IMG/VR virus record: IMGVR_UViG_3300043436_002883
Coordinates: 1 to 64,000 of that record
Source: a virus
Direction: 5' to 3' (one strand)
Length of the DNA: 64,000 nt
Shown: positions 32,086-39,846 of the stretch, piece after piece
Position numbering within the stretch: the first letter of the stretch is position 1
How the letters are laid out: every line of letters begins with the position of its first letter
The notes under the pieces: model-generated
Seen by the model: the letters and a program-made list of their open reading frames with translations, nothing else
Databases searched by the model: none
What the model was told of the DNA's origin: nothing
Program-made: the position numbers and the translations under genes

Positions 32086-32451
32086 TTATACCATAACTAG
32101 TTGACTGTATTTACTACAGAATTTATCTAAAGATAAACTAAACACTTCTGTAGTTAGGTCCTCTTCAAACAAAGTAAACGTTTGAGTGGACCAATCAATT
32201 ACAGGAATCTTGTGCTCATTATCTAGAATTCTATTAACACTTAAGCCCCAGCCTGTCTCGGACTTCCAGTCTTCGTTAATCATTTGTGATACACAAATAC
32301 GTGTAGCATATGATTCATCCGTCCACCTTGGCCGTGCTGCCTCGACAGCATTGGCTAAGCGCTCCAACATACCGTGGCCTGCCCAGTGTCCGTATAGAAA
32401 GATTGTATCCCCCTTGGAATCTTTAAATCCAAAGTTTGCTCTGTCTCCCAT
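32086..32451 (-). CDS. Conserved phage protein (GDRANFGF family)
   Basis: 121 aa. MGDRANFGFKDSKGDTIFLYGHWAGHGM is a widespread start in actinophage and other phage small proteins of unknown function. Mixed alpha/beta. Its stop overlaps the -10 box of the candidate small RNA. Confidence 0.8.
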   Translation of the reverse strand: MGDRANFGFKDSKGDTIFLYGHWAGHGMLERLANAVEAARPRWTDESYATRICVSQMINEDWKSETGWGLSVNRILDNEHKIPVIDWSTQTFTLFEEDLTTEVFSLSLDKFCSKYSQLVMV

Positions 32452-32452
32452 T

Positions 32453-32662
32453 TTATTCCGCCGTTTCTAGTTGAGGTACTGCTTCTTCTATTTTGTTTAA
32501 TTCTATCACTTCGTATGAGACCTTGTCAAGGCCTGCTTTGTTTTTATTGTAGTGGTGGCCACAAAAGAACAGTTCACCATCTACTAGTTTAATTAAATAC
32601 ATAGCCTGAGCTGTGCCACATTGGTCGCAGCCGATCCATCTTGTTAGGTCTTCAGTTGTCAT
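32453..32662 (-). CDS. DUF7455-like zinc protein
   Basis: 69 aa. CDQCGTAQAMYLIKLVDGELFFCGHHYNKN matches the short actinobacterial family with CxxC...CxHH zinc ligands. Unknown role. Confidence 0.8.
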   Translation of the reverse strand: MTTEDLTRWIGCDQCGTAQAMYLIKLVDGELFFCGHHYNKNKAGLDKVSYEVIELNKIEEAVPQLETAE

Positions 32663-32805
32663 AGTTTCCCGCCTTCTATCATTTCACAAAGACGGTCAAG
32701 AATCCAAGTATCGATATCATTAATATCAATCTCTGATAGTCTTTCCATCATTTCTTCACGAGCAAATTTATACCCGTCATCAAAACCATCTTTGTAATCT
32801 GACAT
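32659..32805 (-). CDS. Small acidic helical protein
   Basis: 48 aa. KDGFDDGYKFAREEMMERL resembles the DG(Y/F)xxG helix of small phage proteins. Overlaps both neighbours. Confidence 0.6.
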   Translation of the reverse strand: MSDYKDGFDDGYKFAREEMMERLSEIDINDIDTWILDRLCEMIEGGKL

Positions 32806-33017
32806 TATTTCTCCTTGTATCCTGTCGCTTCTCTGTCTGACCAGTAACTCTCAGTTAGATTATACTTGTCACGAATGCGACTTACTTTCTCAATACTACC
32901 AGTTCCAATGTTGAATGTCAACGGTGACATTGCTTCGGGGTCGAGCCCTGTGATTTGTGCATCCCAATAGGCCATCTCCATAGATAGCCTATCGGGAGCA
33001 GTCAACTCAAAATACAT
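32805..33017 (-). CDS. Hypothetical protein
   Basis: 70 aa, coupled to both neighbours by single-base overlaps. Mixed fold; not recognised. Confidence 0.62.
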   Translation of the reverse strand: MYFELTAPDRLSMEMAYWDAQITGLDPEAMSPLTFNIGTGSIEKVSRIRDKYNLTESYWSDREATGYKEK

Positions 33018-33676
33018 TATGCTTCTCTAACGTGGCAAACTTCGGTGTCATCAATTTGAATGTTACCGTTATTTGATTCAGCATAAAGAGCATCTGTAAC
33101 TTCTGAATCAAGGTCTAATTCATAGTCGGAGTCAAGAATGTTGTATGTATATGTTCCGCTAACTTCAAGAGTTGCGGTGAATAGAACTTCTCTTACGAGT
33201 TCAATTGAAAGCGCTTCAGCAATTGCACGAAGTGTATCTTTATCCTCTGAGTCTTCATATGCCTCAGTGATAATATCTTTGACTTTGTTAATCTTGTCTT
33301 CAAATACTCCGACACGCTTCTGTGATTGACGTGCATTGTGTAGGTCCCACTCAATTGATGTAACCTTATCAGTTGCATATTCCGCATCTGAGTATCCCTT
33401 GATTACTTTATAGGTAACCAAAAGATTAGGATTATATGTATCGGGAATTGTTGTAGTTGTTGGTTCTTCCATTTTTTCCTCTTTCGTTTGGGTTGTTGGA
33501 GCAATTGTAGCATTGACCACTGACAATAAGACTGGCTTACGGCCACACGGGCAAGTGATTTCCATCACACCCGACGGGAATCCAAAACCGTCAGATGATG
33601 TTAGTTCTATTAGTACATCACAATTGTCTGGGTCACAGGCAAATGTATATTTAGTTGATACTAGTTCGTTGGTCAT
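33017..33676 (-). CDS. Zinc-ribbon protein with helical tail
   Basis: 219 aa from ATG 33676 (TACAAT 6 nt upstream, leaderless). CDPDNCD near residue 14 and CPCGRKP near 41 form an N-terminal zinc ribbon. A linker is followed by a helical and beta domain of unknown function (AIAEALSIELVREVLFTATLEVSGTY). A longer upstream frame would cover the promoter and is rejected. Confidence 0.68.
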   Translation of the reverse strand: MTNELVSTKYTFACDPDNCDVLIELTSSDGFGFPSGVMEITCPCGRKPVLLSVVNATIAPTTQTKEEKMEEPTTTTIPDTYNPNLLVTYKVIKGYSDAEYATDKVTSIEWDLHNARQSQKRVGVFEDKINKVKDIITEAYEDSEDKDTLRAIAEALSIELVREVLFTATLEVSGTYTYNILDSDYELDLDSEVTDALYAESNNGNIQIDDTEVCHVREA

Positions 33677-33682
33677 GGAAGA

Positions 33683-33757
33683 ATTGTACCAGGGCCCACT
33701 GACATATACAAGCTTTTCCAGGGAATTTTTTATCATTCCCGTATGATCAATATCACA
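33683..33757 (-). promoter_or_regulatory. TGTCAG-type promoter with CRP-like site
   Basis: Minus strand: TGTCAG (33699-33704), 10 nt, TACAAT (33683-33688) with TGG before it. TATGA-N6-TCACA is centred at 33749.5, about 66 nt from the end of the -10 box. TTGTCGACAA follows at about 33778. Confidence 0.7.
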
Positions 33758-33792
33758 CCCGCAATACTGCGGGCATTGTCGACAAATCTATT

Positions 33793-33869
33793 TGGCGACC
33801 CCTACGGGACTTGAACCCGTGACCTCTACCGTGACAGGGTAGCGCTCTAACCAACTGAGCTAAGAGATC
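33793..33869 (-). tRNA. tRNA-Asp (GUC)
   Basis: Minus strand: acceptor GATCTCT/AGGGGTC (three G-U pairs), D arm GCTC/GAGC, anticodon stem CTACC/GGTAG with loop CTGTCAC (anticodon GTC), T arm ACGGG-TTCAAGT-CCCGT, discriminator G, encoded CCA. Isolated from the other tRNAs. Confidence 0.92.
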
Positions 33870-33908
33870 TTGCAGGCAGTTTTAAATCTTGCCTAGGATT
33901 TTTATTAT

Positions 33909-34916
33909 TTAGAAAGTTGCAACCATTCGATACAACTTATTTTTTTCTGCGGTAAGAATTGGGTCAAAACCTGATGCACCCGCCATAAGTGTTTCAGAAT
34001 TGCCACGACCTGAACGATAGTAATCAAGGCGCTCAGTTAGTGCATTGAACGCACCCCACTTAGTTCCCTTGATTGTAGCGTTAGTTGGTGAGTTATGATA
34101 AAGGTCATCAAGTAGAACAACCTTATTCTCCCACTTAGTTAGCGCAACTTTAGCAGCATCTTTATCTGGCTTAGGATAAATTGTCTGAATCAACTTAGAG
34201 AATTCAGCATCAGTAATTGCCTGAGAGTAAAGTGCTTTTGCTTGAACTTCGAATTCATCAAAGTATCCAAGAGCAAGCCCAAGAGTTTCACGAGCAACTT
34301 GAATGCGACCTTCAACAGATTGCGTGTGGCGAATCTTGAAAGATTGCTTAGCATTCTTCATTGCAAGGTTTAGCGTGTTTTGGCATACAACACGAACAGG
34401 AGTAACGGCTGCTTGAACAGCAACAGAACCATCGTGTGATGTCCATACGATAAGATAAAGTTTAGTTTCATCATTAGCGCCTTGTGGGTCAAGAACCATT
34501 GTGCGGGGAATATCTACAGTTCCGAACACAACTTTGCCCTTCTTCAATGAGCCAGCAGATTCCCAACGGCAATCGGCATTAGCATCGTGAATTGCATCAG
34601 CGAATGCAAATAGTTCTTCATTCTGAACTGGCTTGTAACGCTTACCAACAGTTGCAAGAACATCAGTTCCGCCATTGAATGGATTTGTGCGAACAACTAG
34701 AGATGAATCTGAAACATCATTCCAAGATTCGTCAATGTGATTTGTGATTGGAGATAAGCGAACATTCCAATTTGCTAACTTTGCTTCGCTAAGCATTGAG
34801 GCAGTTGTAACTTCCTCATCTTTTGCAAAGATACGATTTGCTAGGTTGTGCCAAGCAGGTGCGCCACGGAGAGCGAAAGCAACTTCGCCATTTTCCATTT
34901 CGAGATTATGAGCCAT
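33909..34916 (-). CDS. DUF932 phage/plasmid-like protein
   Basis: 335 aa. ALRGAPAWHNLANRI, VLATVGKRYKPVQNEELFAFAD, TPVRVVCQNTLNLAMKNAKQSFKIRHT and GTKWGAFNALTERLDYYR are hallmarks of the DUF932 (TIGR03299) family common in actinophages. Family role unknown; often early expressed and abundant. Own TGTCAG/CRP-like promoter and a CCGAAAGGAAAT ribosome site. Confidence 0.92.
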   Translation of the reverse strand: MAHNLEMENGEVAFALRGAPAWHNLANRIFAKDEEVTTASMLSEAKLANWNVRLSPITNHIDESWNDVSDSSLVVRTNPFNGGTDVLATVGKRYKPVQNEELFAFADAIHDANADCRWESAGSLKKGKVVFGTVDIPRTMVLDPQGANDETKLYLIVWTSHDGSVAVQAAVTPVRVVCQNTLNLAMKNAKQSFKIRHTQSVEGRIQVARETLGLALGYFDEFEVQAKALYSQAITDAEFSKLIQTIYPKPDKDAAKVALTKWENKVVLLDDLYHNSPTNATIKGTKWGAFNALTERLDYYRSGRGNSETLMAGASGFDPILTAEKNKLYRMVATF

Positions 34917-34947
34917 ATTTATTTCCTTTCGGTTGGTTGATTAGTTT

Positions 34948-35023
34948 ATTATAACAGGTGGCACTGACATTGTATAGAGTTAGTTACAATATGTCCGAAT
35001 TGATCCGTGTGAGTAATCTCACA
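34948..35023 (-). promoter_or_regulatory. TGTCAG-type promoter with perfect CRP/GlxR-like operator
   Basis: TATAAT (34948-34953) preceded by TGT, 10 nt, TGTCAG (34964-34969). Perfect TGTGA-GTAATC-TCACA at 35008-35023, centred about 74 nt before the expected transcript start. No -35 hexamer at the normal distance. Confidence 0.78.
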
Positions 35024-35058
35024 AATTTCCAGGGCTTTTCCACAGGAAGCCGTAAGCC

Positions 35059-35096
35059 TGTGGATAACCCCGCAGCTTTGGGGGCATTGTCGACAA
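35059..35096. promoter_or_regulatory. DnaA-like box and GTCGAC palindrome
   Basis: TGTGGATAA at 35059-35067, part of the inverted repeat TCCACAGG...CCTGTGGA starting near 35038. TTGTCGACAA follows at about 35087-35096. Confidence 0.6.
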
Positions 35097-35136
35097 ATAG
35101 ATAGGGCGGGATTTTAAATTGATCCCGCCCCAGCTT

Positions 35137-35364
35137 TTAATTTGTTTGGAATTTATTAGTTATACTTTCATCAAGGAACATTGCTGTAACCTTTTTCTTT
35201 TTTACATTGTCATACACGTAAGCATTTACTCTTCCGCTAAACTTACGCAAATTAGAAAAAACTAATTCAGTTAGGTATTCTCTATCAACACCTTGCTCTG
35301 AATAAATAGTTACATCATTTGCTTTGTTTGCGTCATAGATTTCTACACGATAACGATTTTTCAT
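35137..35364 (-). CDS. Hypothetical protein
   Basis: 75 aa, beta-rich (RYRVEIYDANKANDVTIYSEQG), basic. TATAAT about 28 nt upstream but without TGTCAG. Confidence 0.65.
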   Translation of the reverse strand: MKNRYRVEIYDANKANDVTIYSEQGVDREYLTELVFSNLRKFSGRVNAYVYDNVKKKKVTAMFLDESITNKFQTN

Positions 35365-35402
35365 TTTATTCTTTCTTTAGTAGGGATAAGAATTATAACA
35401 TT

Positions 35403-35425
35403 GGGGCTAGGTTCTGTCTAGCCCC
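35403..35425 (-). terminator. Stem-loop between two minus-strand genes
   Basis: GGGGCTAG (35403-35410) pairs with CTAGCCCC (35418-35425), 7-nt loop, immediately after the gene ending at 35433 on the minus strand. The following AATGTTATAAT holds the next promoter. Confidence 0.6.
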
Positions 35426-35432
35426 CATAAGA

Positions 35433-35615
35433 TTATGCGCCGATTTTTACCATAGCCCAACGCAAACCATTTTCTGTATTCAATCCAAGTTTAGTTAGAG
35501 TTGGACGAATAGAAACGATTTCCGTGATAGTGCCAGTAATTCCTGATTTGCCAGTTGTGAATACATCGCCCTTGCGATAGAAGCGACCCTTAGCGGTATC
35601 TAGAATTGGTGACAT
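35433..35615 (-). CDS. Small beta-rich protein, paralogue A
   Basis: 60 aa from ATG 35615 with CGAAAGGAAAT upstream. RFYRKGDVFTTGKSGITGTITEIVSI...NGLRWAMVKI is an SH3-like pattern that also occurs in the gene at 36263-36436. Confidence 0.68.
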   Translation of the reverse strand: MSPILDTAKGRFYRKGDVFTTGKSGITGTITEIVSIRPTLTKLGLNTENGLRWAMVKIGA

Positions 35616-35708
35616 TTTATTTCCTTTCGTTAGTTGGTTGGTTGAGCAGTTTAGCAACTTGCTCAGGTTGTTAGGGTTCAGGACTTTAGGTTGCCCCCCT
35701 AAGTTTAG

Positions 35709-36125
35709 TTAGAGATACTTAGCAATCTGCTTCATTGTGGAAGCATTTACTGTTTCCTCATCTGTCATTTTGAGAATTGTGAGAGCATTTGTGATGTCCT
35801 CTTTGATTTCACGATACTGATGTGTATGAACTACCTCAAAATCCTTTTCAGGTTCTTTAGGAAAAGTTCCCTCTTTAGTGATAATGTCAAAATCAACATT
35901 GAGAGTGTTGTTCCATTGGCGATAGTTTGTGCGAAGGTTCTCAGCCTTTGAGAAGTTAGCAATAGCCCACTTGCCTACTTCCTTTTTCCAAGCCTCATAA
36001 GCCTTAGTGTGCTTTGCTTCATTTGCTGTTTGGTCTGCGTAGTCCTTTTCCAATTTAGCAAGGCGAGTTTCTAGTGCCTTGATTACTTTGGTCGTTGCTA
36101 CCTTTACTGTGATTTGTCTGCTCAT
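35709..36125 (-). CDS. Coiled-coil protein
   Basis: 138 aa. Long Lys/Glu-rich helix (ALETRLAKLEKDYADQTANEAKHTKAYEAWKKEV), then a short beta segment and a helix. Not recognised. CAACGAAAGGC upstream. Confidence 0.68.
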   Translation of the reverse strand: MSRQITVKVATTKVIKALETRLAKLEKDYADQTANEAKHTKAYEAWKKEVGKWAIANFSKAENLRTNYRQWNNTLNVDFDIITKEGTFPKEPEKDFEVVHTHQYREIKEDITNALTILKMTDEETVNASTMKQIAKYL

Positions 36126-36160
36126 TTATTTATTGCCTTTCGTTGGTTGGTTGTTTGAGT

Positions 36161-36182
36161 AGTATAACATAGGGGTCTGACA
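36161..36182 (-). promoter_or_regulatory. TGTCAG-type promoter
   Basis: Minus strand: TGTCAG, 10 nt, TATACT with TGT before it. No CRP-like palindrome is seen upstream; instead GAGAGTTCT and AGAACACTCTC form a stem between 36188 and 36231. Confidence 0.68.
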
Positions 36183-36262
36183 TTTACCCCGAAGGGTGAG
36201 AGTTCTTACTTAGGACATTGGGCGAGAACACTCTCTAAACTGCCCCTGTTTCCTTTATTTAG

Positions 36263-36436
36263 TTATGCTAGACTATCGGCAAGAACTGTTGTCCAGCGTT
36301 CTCCGTTGTCTGTTTCCAGACGAACTCTCACCGAGCCAGATGAGTTAGGAATAATCTCTTTGATTACGCCTGTTTCTTTAGACTTCAGGGTAGTGAATAA
36401 ATCACCGACCTGATAGACTTTGTTATCTATTGTCAT
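36263..36436 (-). CDS. Small beta-rich protein, paralogue B
   Basis: 57 aa. VYQVGDLFTTLKSKETGVIKEIIPN...VRLETDNGERWTTV aligns along its length with the gene at 35433-35615, so a local duplication is likely. Confidence 0.68.
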   Translation of the reverse strand: MTIDNKVYQVGDLFTTLKSKETGVIKEIIPNSSGSVRVRLETDNGERWTTVLADSLA

Positions 36437-36462
36437 TTTGCTTCCTTTCTTGTTAGTGTCCT

Positions 36463-36537
36463 ATTATAGCAAAGGGGTCTGACATTTTCTACCCCAATCT
36501 CATTATGCGAGATACCAAGCGTGTGAGATAACTCACA
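36463..36537 (-). promoter_or_regulatory. TGTCAG-type promoter with perfect CRP/GlxR-like operator
   Basis: TATAAT (36463-36468) with TGC before it, 10 nt, TGTCAG (36479-36484). Perfect TGTGA-GATAAC-TCACA at 36522-36537, centred about 73 nt before the start site; with flanks GCG/CGC it is a longer palindrome. Confidence 0.78.
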
Positions 36538-36552
36538 CGCCTAGTTTTGATC

Positions 36553-36834
36553 TCAGTATTCGCTTTCAGGTAGCCAAGCGTCTAAGTGGTGTTGTTCAAT
36601 AATAGCGGAGGCAGGTGCAAACTTTTCTCCACGATACAATACGCCTTCAGGCATTTCGATTAGTTTATTATAGTCCTCGTCATAGTATGCATCGATAGCA
36701 TCTATGCAAGGTTGCACCATAGAAAGTGGAACGGGTGGGTAATGATTACCTTGTAGGTGATAACCGATAGCGGTTTCTAAATCTAAATCGAATAAATCAT
36801 TATCCGCTAATTCTGTTGCAAAGTTACTTCCCAT
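36553..36834 (-). CDS. Conserved actinophage protein
   Basis: 93 aa. AIGYHLQGNHYPPVPLSMVQPCIDAIDAYYDEDYNKLIEMPEGVLYRGEKFAPASAIIEQHHLDAWL is a pattern I associate with actinobacterial phages and plasmids. No known activity. Confidence 0.75.
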   Translation of the reverse strand: MGSNFATELADNDLFDLDLETAIGYHLQGNHYPPVPLSMVQPCIDAIDAYYDEDYNKLIEMPEGVLYRGEKFAPASAIIEQHHLDAWLPESEY

Positions 36835-36836
36835 TA

Positions 36837-37061
36837 TTAGTTACCTTCCTTGATAGTTACTTCAGCCCAAGTGTTATTTTCATTTGCAATTTGCAATACC
36901 TTAGCCTCAGCAAGTGCGTGTAGTGTTGCACCCTTGCACATCGTTAGTAAATCTGTTTCAGTTAGTTTTAGTAATGCAGGTAATAGGTTAGCAGGTATTT
37001 TATCAAGGTCAATAATAGCCTCGAATACTATGGAGTGTGGAACTTTTATTTGATTAGACAT
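36837..37061 (-). CDS. Hypothetical protein
   Basis: 74 aa, helical; ACAACGAAAGGTAAC upstream. Not recognised. Confidence 0.65.
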   Translation of the reverse strand: MSNQIKVPHSIVFEAIIDLDKIPANLLPALLKLTETDLLTMCKGATLHALAEAKVLQIANENNTWAEVTIKEGN

Positions 37062-37090
37062 TTGTTACCTTTCGTTGTTGGAATAAGAGT

Positions 37091-37161
37091 ATTTTAGCAT
37101 AGGCCACTGACATTACCTAATCCATTATGGGCGTGTCGCAGCTTTTGTGATAATACTCACA
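37091..37161 (-). promoter_or_regulatory. TGTCAG-type promoter with perfect CRP/GlxR-like operator
   Basis: TAAAAT (37091-37096) with TGC before it, 10 nt, TGTCAG (37107-37112). Perfect TGTGA-TAATAC-TCACA at 37146-37161. Confidence 0.75.
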
Positions 37162-37173
37162 TTTTTGGGGGGT

Positions 37174-37203
37174 TGTGGATAACTGCCGTAAACCTGTGGA
37201 TAA
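37174..37203. promoter_or_regulatory. Two DnaA-like boxes
   Basis: TGTGGATAA at 37174-37182 and 37195-37203, direct repeats 21 nt apart, in the same intergenic module as the CRP-like site. TTGTCAAGTCGACACGCC follows near 37232. Confidence 0.65.
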
Positions 37204-37250
37204 GCCGCCACCTTTGCGGGCCAGCTTGATCTTGTCAAGTCGACACGCCG

Positions 37251-37346
37251 TTAGCCTTTAAGTACGGCCCATATAGCAATTGGAATCGGAAGTACAATAG
37301 CGCTAATAAATATAATTGCAAGAATTGATCCGAGAGTATCTGCCAT
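37251..37346 (-). CDS. 31-residue membrane peptide
   Basis: One hydrophobic helix covering most of the peptide (LAIIFISAIVLPIPIAIWAVL). It starts on the stop codon of the preceding gene. Confidence 0.5.
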   Translation of the reverse strand: MADTLGSILAIIFISAIVLPIPIAIWAVLKG

Positions 37347-38095
37347 TATTTTTTACTCGCAGAAAATCTAATATCCGCTTTACCGTAGACACATAAGCCA
37401 CAAGATACACAAGCGGACCCAGCATTGCTAATAAGCGGAATGCTTTTCATATTCTCTGGACACTTAGCACCAGGCTTGCCAGTCAATTCTTTCATTGTGC
37501 TCTCAGTTACGGCGAATGTCTTTCCTAGATAAGCAAGGCGGATACCAGAATTAACTTTCAAATCATGGCCCGTTTCTTTATTCTCATCATCGGTAGAATA
37601 ATAAAGAGATAGATTAGATACATCCTTAAGAATAAGCGCTGCAGACTTTACTCGTGTATAAACCCAAAATTGAACATCGGGGTGGTTAGAAATAATAGTC
37701 TTCCAGGCATAGGTATAAGTATCATTGAAGAAATCTCCGTCCCAGTGGATACGGAATAACTTAGGAGCGTCTTTCTTTTCACAATCTGCAACAAATTCTA
37801 CAATCATCTCATCTAATAGAATAAGCATAGTATCGGTATCTGCATTGCGTAGCAATTCCCAGTTGTGCAGAAGATTAGCCTTTACTCCCTTGAAGAGCTT
37901 TTCGAGTTTTCCTGCGTAGCAAACACTCTCACAAATACTAGTGGCACCAGGGCATGAGTAAGCCTTTCCAGCGGGGAGACCGAACGTGTTAGCAATTGCG
38001 GCTTGCTTTCCATTTTTTGTGACAAGGTTAGCCACCTTTCTATCATTAGAACGTTTTAGTTTCATAGGGGTAATTATAGCGGTTAGATCTGACAT
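37346..38095 (-). CDS. GP88-family phage protein
   Basis: 249 aa from ATG 38095. SCPGATSICESVCYAGK, FRIHWDGDFFNDTYTYAWKTI and QFWVYTRV match the GP88-type family of phage proteins; a C-terminal CVSCGLCVYG adds a second Cys cluster. Metal or Fe-S binding is likely, activity unknown. The upstream extension to 38134 covers the preceding gene and is rejected. Confidence 0.8.
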   Translation of the reverse strand: MSDLTAIITPMKLKRSNDRKVANLVTKNGKQAAIANTFGLPAGKAYSCPGATSICESVCYAGKLEKLFKGVKANLLHNWELLRNADTDTMLILLDEMIVEFVADCEKKDAPKLFRIHWDGDFFNDTYTYAWKTIISNHPDVQFWVYTRVKSAALILKDVSNLSLYYSTDDENKETGHDLKVNSGIRLAYLGKTFAVTESTMKELTGKPGAKCPENMKSIPLISNAGSACVSCGLCVYGKADIRFSASKK

Positions 38096-38096
38096 A

Positions 38097-38306
38097 TTAG
38101 TAATCCTCATCCATTCCGTGTCCTGCAGACGCAAGAGCGTCGGAATCGGACCAGCCCGTTAGTTCATAGAATTCCATTTCTTCAGAATCATAGCATTCTG
38201 CACACATATAGTCATCACCGAATACTTCATAATCAGACTCAGAATCAAAAGTCATAGTTGTGCCACAAATTTCAGAGTTTAGGCAAGCGACGGTAAATAG
38301 TTCCAT
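38097..38306 (-). CDS. Zinc-binding acidic protein
   Basis: 69 aa. CLNSEIC, then CAECYD give a CxxxxxC...CxxC site; acidic tail. AACGAAAGAGG upstream. Confidence 0.65.
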   Translation of the reverse strand: MELFTVACLNSEICGTTMTFDSESDYEVFGDDYMCAECYDSEEMEFYELTGWSDSDALASAGHGMDEDY

Positions 38307-38336
38307 AATGGACCTCTTTCGTTAGTAGATATTGGA

Positions 38337-38358
38337 ATTATAGCAGGTTAGACTGACA
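38337..38358 (-). promoter_or_regulatory. TGTCAG-type promoter
   Basis: TATAAT (38337-38342) with TGC before it, 10 nt, TGTCAG (38353-38358). No CRP palindrome; TTTGTCGACAAA lies at 38441-38452. Confidence 0.7.
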
Positions 38359-38458
38359 TTTGCTAATCGACACGCAAATTTCCAGGGTGTTTTAGATCAC
38401 ACCCTTAACGACACGCCCGACCCCGTAGCTATGTGGGCGCTTTGTCGACAAATTAATT

Positions 38459-38590
38459 TTATTGATCGAATTTATTTTTATGTTTGATCTTGCGTGTGTA
38501 TTTTTTTTTATTGCGAACAGGTTGCGCCGCATTACTGCGACGCAATTCCTGAATGCGTTTTACTTTATCTTGAAGTGAAGTTAGGAACAT
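38459..38590 (-). CDS. 43-residue basic protein
   Basis: Helix followed by a strongly basic tail (NKKKYTRKIKHKNKF). Probable nucleic-acid binding. Overlaps the preceding gene. Confidence 0.55.
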   Translation of the reverse strand: MFLTSLQDKVKRIQELRRSNAAQPVRNKKKYTRKIKHKNKFDQ

Positions 38591-38756
38591 TATACCCACT
38601 CGCTTCGTGAAATCGTTTTACATCAAATCGCTCATTGTCAATCGCAAACATTTCCGCAAAATCATTTACGATTTTAGAAAATACAGCGGGGTGAGTTTTA
38701 TTGCTCGCATACTTTAGAATTTCTGCGGTTGCGATGTAATCTTTTCGTGTCATCAT
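38565..38756 (-). CDS. Small conserved helical protein
   Basis: 63 aa. TRKDYIATAEILKYAS...FAEMFAIDNERFDVKRFHEA is a short pattern recurring in phages (DYxxTAxxL and F-x-x-DNxRFDxxRF). Function unknown. Confidence 0.72.
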   Translation of the reverse strand: MMTRKDYIATAEILKYASNKTHPAVFSKIVNDFAEMFAIDNERFDVKRFHEASGYNVPNFTSR

Positions 38757-38956
38757 TTTACTACGACCTCTCCTGAACGATAAAATAATTTAGTATACAT
38801 TTTGCCAGTTGGCGTTGATAGATTTACAGTTGAGTATTCGTTAGCCATTCCCCAATCGGTAAAACGGAAAAAGTTTTCCCACGCACCAAATTCGTTTTCG
38901 TATTCGGCAGACCAATGCGGAGCGTTGCTATCATAAGCGCAAGTTAGTTTATACAT
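38753..38956 (-). CDS. Hypothetical protein
   Basis: 67 aa, beta-rich with many aromatic residues; overlaps both neighbours. Confidence 0.62.
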   Translation of the reverse strand: MYKLTCAYDSNAPHWSAEYENEFGAWENFFRFTDWGMANEYSTVNLSTPTGKMYTKLFYRSGEVVVK

Positions 38957-39120
38957 TATTCATTCACCCAATCTACAGTTAGTTCATCAGAAATTTCATC
39001 TACGCAAGCGCAAGGCTCTACATCATAATTATTTTCATTTCCAAAGAATAAAAATCCTGCGCCACCGCATTCATCACATTCAGCAGAAATAATTTCTATG
39101 TATTCTTTTACTTTAGCCAT
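38956..39120 (-). CDS. Small zinc-ribbon protein
   Basis: 54 aa. CDECGGAGFLFFG...CACVDE is a DnaJ-like CxxCxG zinc half-module with a second CxC. Acidic end. Confidence 0.65.
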   Translation of the reverse strand: MAKVKEYIEIISAECDECGGAGFLFFGNENNYDVEPCACVDEISDELTVDWVNE

Positions 39121-39238
39121 TTAGGTTTTCCCTTTCGTTTGTTTGAGTTGTAATTGTAGCAGATAGCACTGACAAGGCTTGCGCCTTGCTTGCTTCACGT
39201 TGTGCGATAACGTGCTTCTTGAATTCGTCTAAGTTCAT
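39113..39238 (-). CDS. 41-residue peptide spanning a promoter (uncertain)
   Basis: A good GGAG site precedes the ATG, and the first 20 residues form a charged helix. Its second half reads through the TGTCAG promoter at 39153-39174 and the next ribosome site, so the coding end may be accidental. Confidence 0.42.
   Translation of the reverse strand: MNLDEFKKHVIAQREASKAQALSVLSATITTQTNERENLNG
39153..39174 (-). promoter_or_regulatory. TGTCAG-type promoter
   Basis: TACAAT (39153-39158) with TGC before it, 10 nt, TGTCAG (39169-39174); leader ends in AAACGAAAGGG. Confidence 0.68.
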
Positions 39239-39360
39239 TCGAACGCTCCTTCTTCTAGTAATCCTAATTCGATGTTGAATAATTCATCTGGAGTGGCTTC
39301 GGCTAAATCAACCCAGCCCGCACCATCTTCATTCATTCTGAAAATTTCGATGTATCCCAT
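39235..39360 (-). CDS. Small acidic protein
   Basis: 41 aa, overlapping the following gene (ATGA). Acidic, helical C-terminus. Not recognised. Confidence 0.55.
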   Translation of the reverse strand: MGYIEIFRMNEDGAGWVDLAEATPDELFNIELGLLEEGAFE

Positions 39361-39362
39361 TA

Positions 39363-39569
39363 TTATTCACCAACCTTTACTGCGATTGTTGCGAATTTAT
39401 TTCGCAGACCGCCCGTGCGAATTTCGATTAGATACGCTTCGGTTTTTTCGCCGTAGTAAATTTCAGGGCGAGCCTCAGCAGAAACGATTTCGCCTGAAAA
39501 GTGGCGAGAGTTTGAGCGATAGTTTTTTCCTACAAGTAGGCTTTCGATTGTGTAGAGTTTAGTAGCCAT
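39363..39569 (-). CDS. Small beta-rich protein
   Basis: 68 aa from ATG 39569. LYTIESLLVGKNYRSNSRHFSGEIVSAEAR...YLIEIRTGG looks like an SH3/OB-like barrel. Confidence 0.62.
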   Translation of the reverse strand: MATKLYTIESLLVGKNYRSNSRHFSGEIVSAEARPEIYYGEKTEAYLIEIRTGGLRNKFATIAVKVGE

Positions 39570-39604
39570 TAGTGGCACCTTCTTTCGTTGTTGTTATAGT
39601 AGAG

Positions 39605-39626
39605 ATTATACACGAACGGACTGACA
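39605..39626 (-). promoter_or_regulatory. TGTCAG-type promoter
   Basis: TATAAT (39605-39610), 10 nt, TGTCAG (39621-39626). Confidence 0.75.
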
Positions 39627-39673
39627 TTTTCCAATTTGGCAAGGGTTTGTCTCATTATTTGGAGCGTGGGCTT

Positions 39674-39712
39674 TGTGATAAGCATCACACAAGTTATGTG
39701 ATAAGCATCACA
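39674..39712 (-). promoter_or_regulatory. Tandem perfect CRP/GlxR-like operators
   Basis: TGTGA-TAAGCA-TCACA at 39674-39689 and again, identically, at 39697-39712, 23 nt apart. It is the only tandem pair found. The nearer site is centred about 83 nt before the expected transcript start. Confidence 0.78.
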
Positions 39713-39846
39713 CAAAATGTCCGATTTGTCTGTCAAGTCGACACGCCGTAGAATCCAGGGAATTTTATAACGACTTCATAACGACACGCCCGACGCCGCA
39801 CCCTTGTGGGCGCAGCTGTCAATTTGTCAAGTCGACACGCCGTTAG

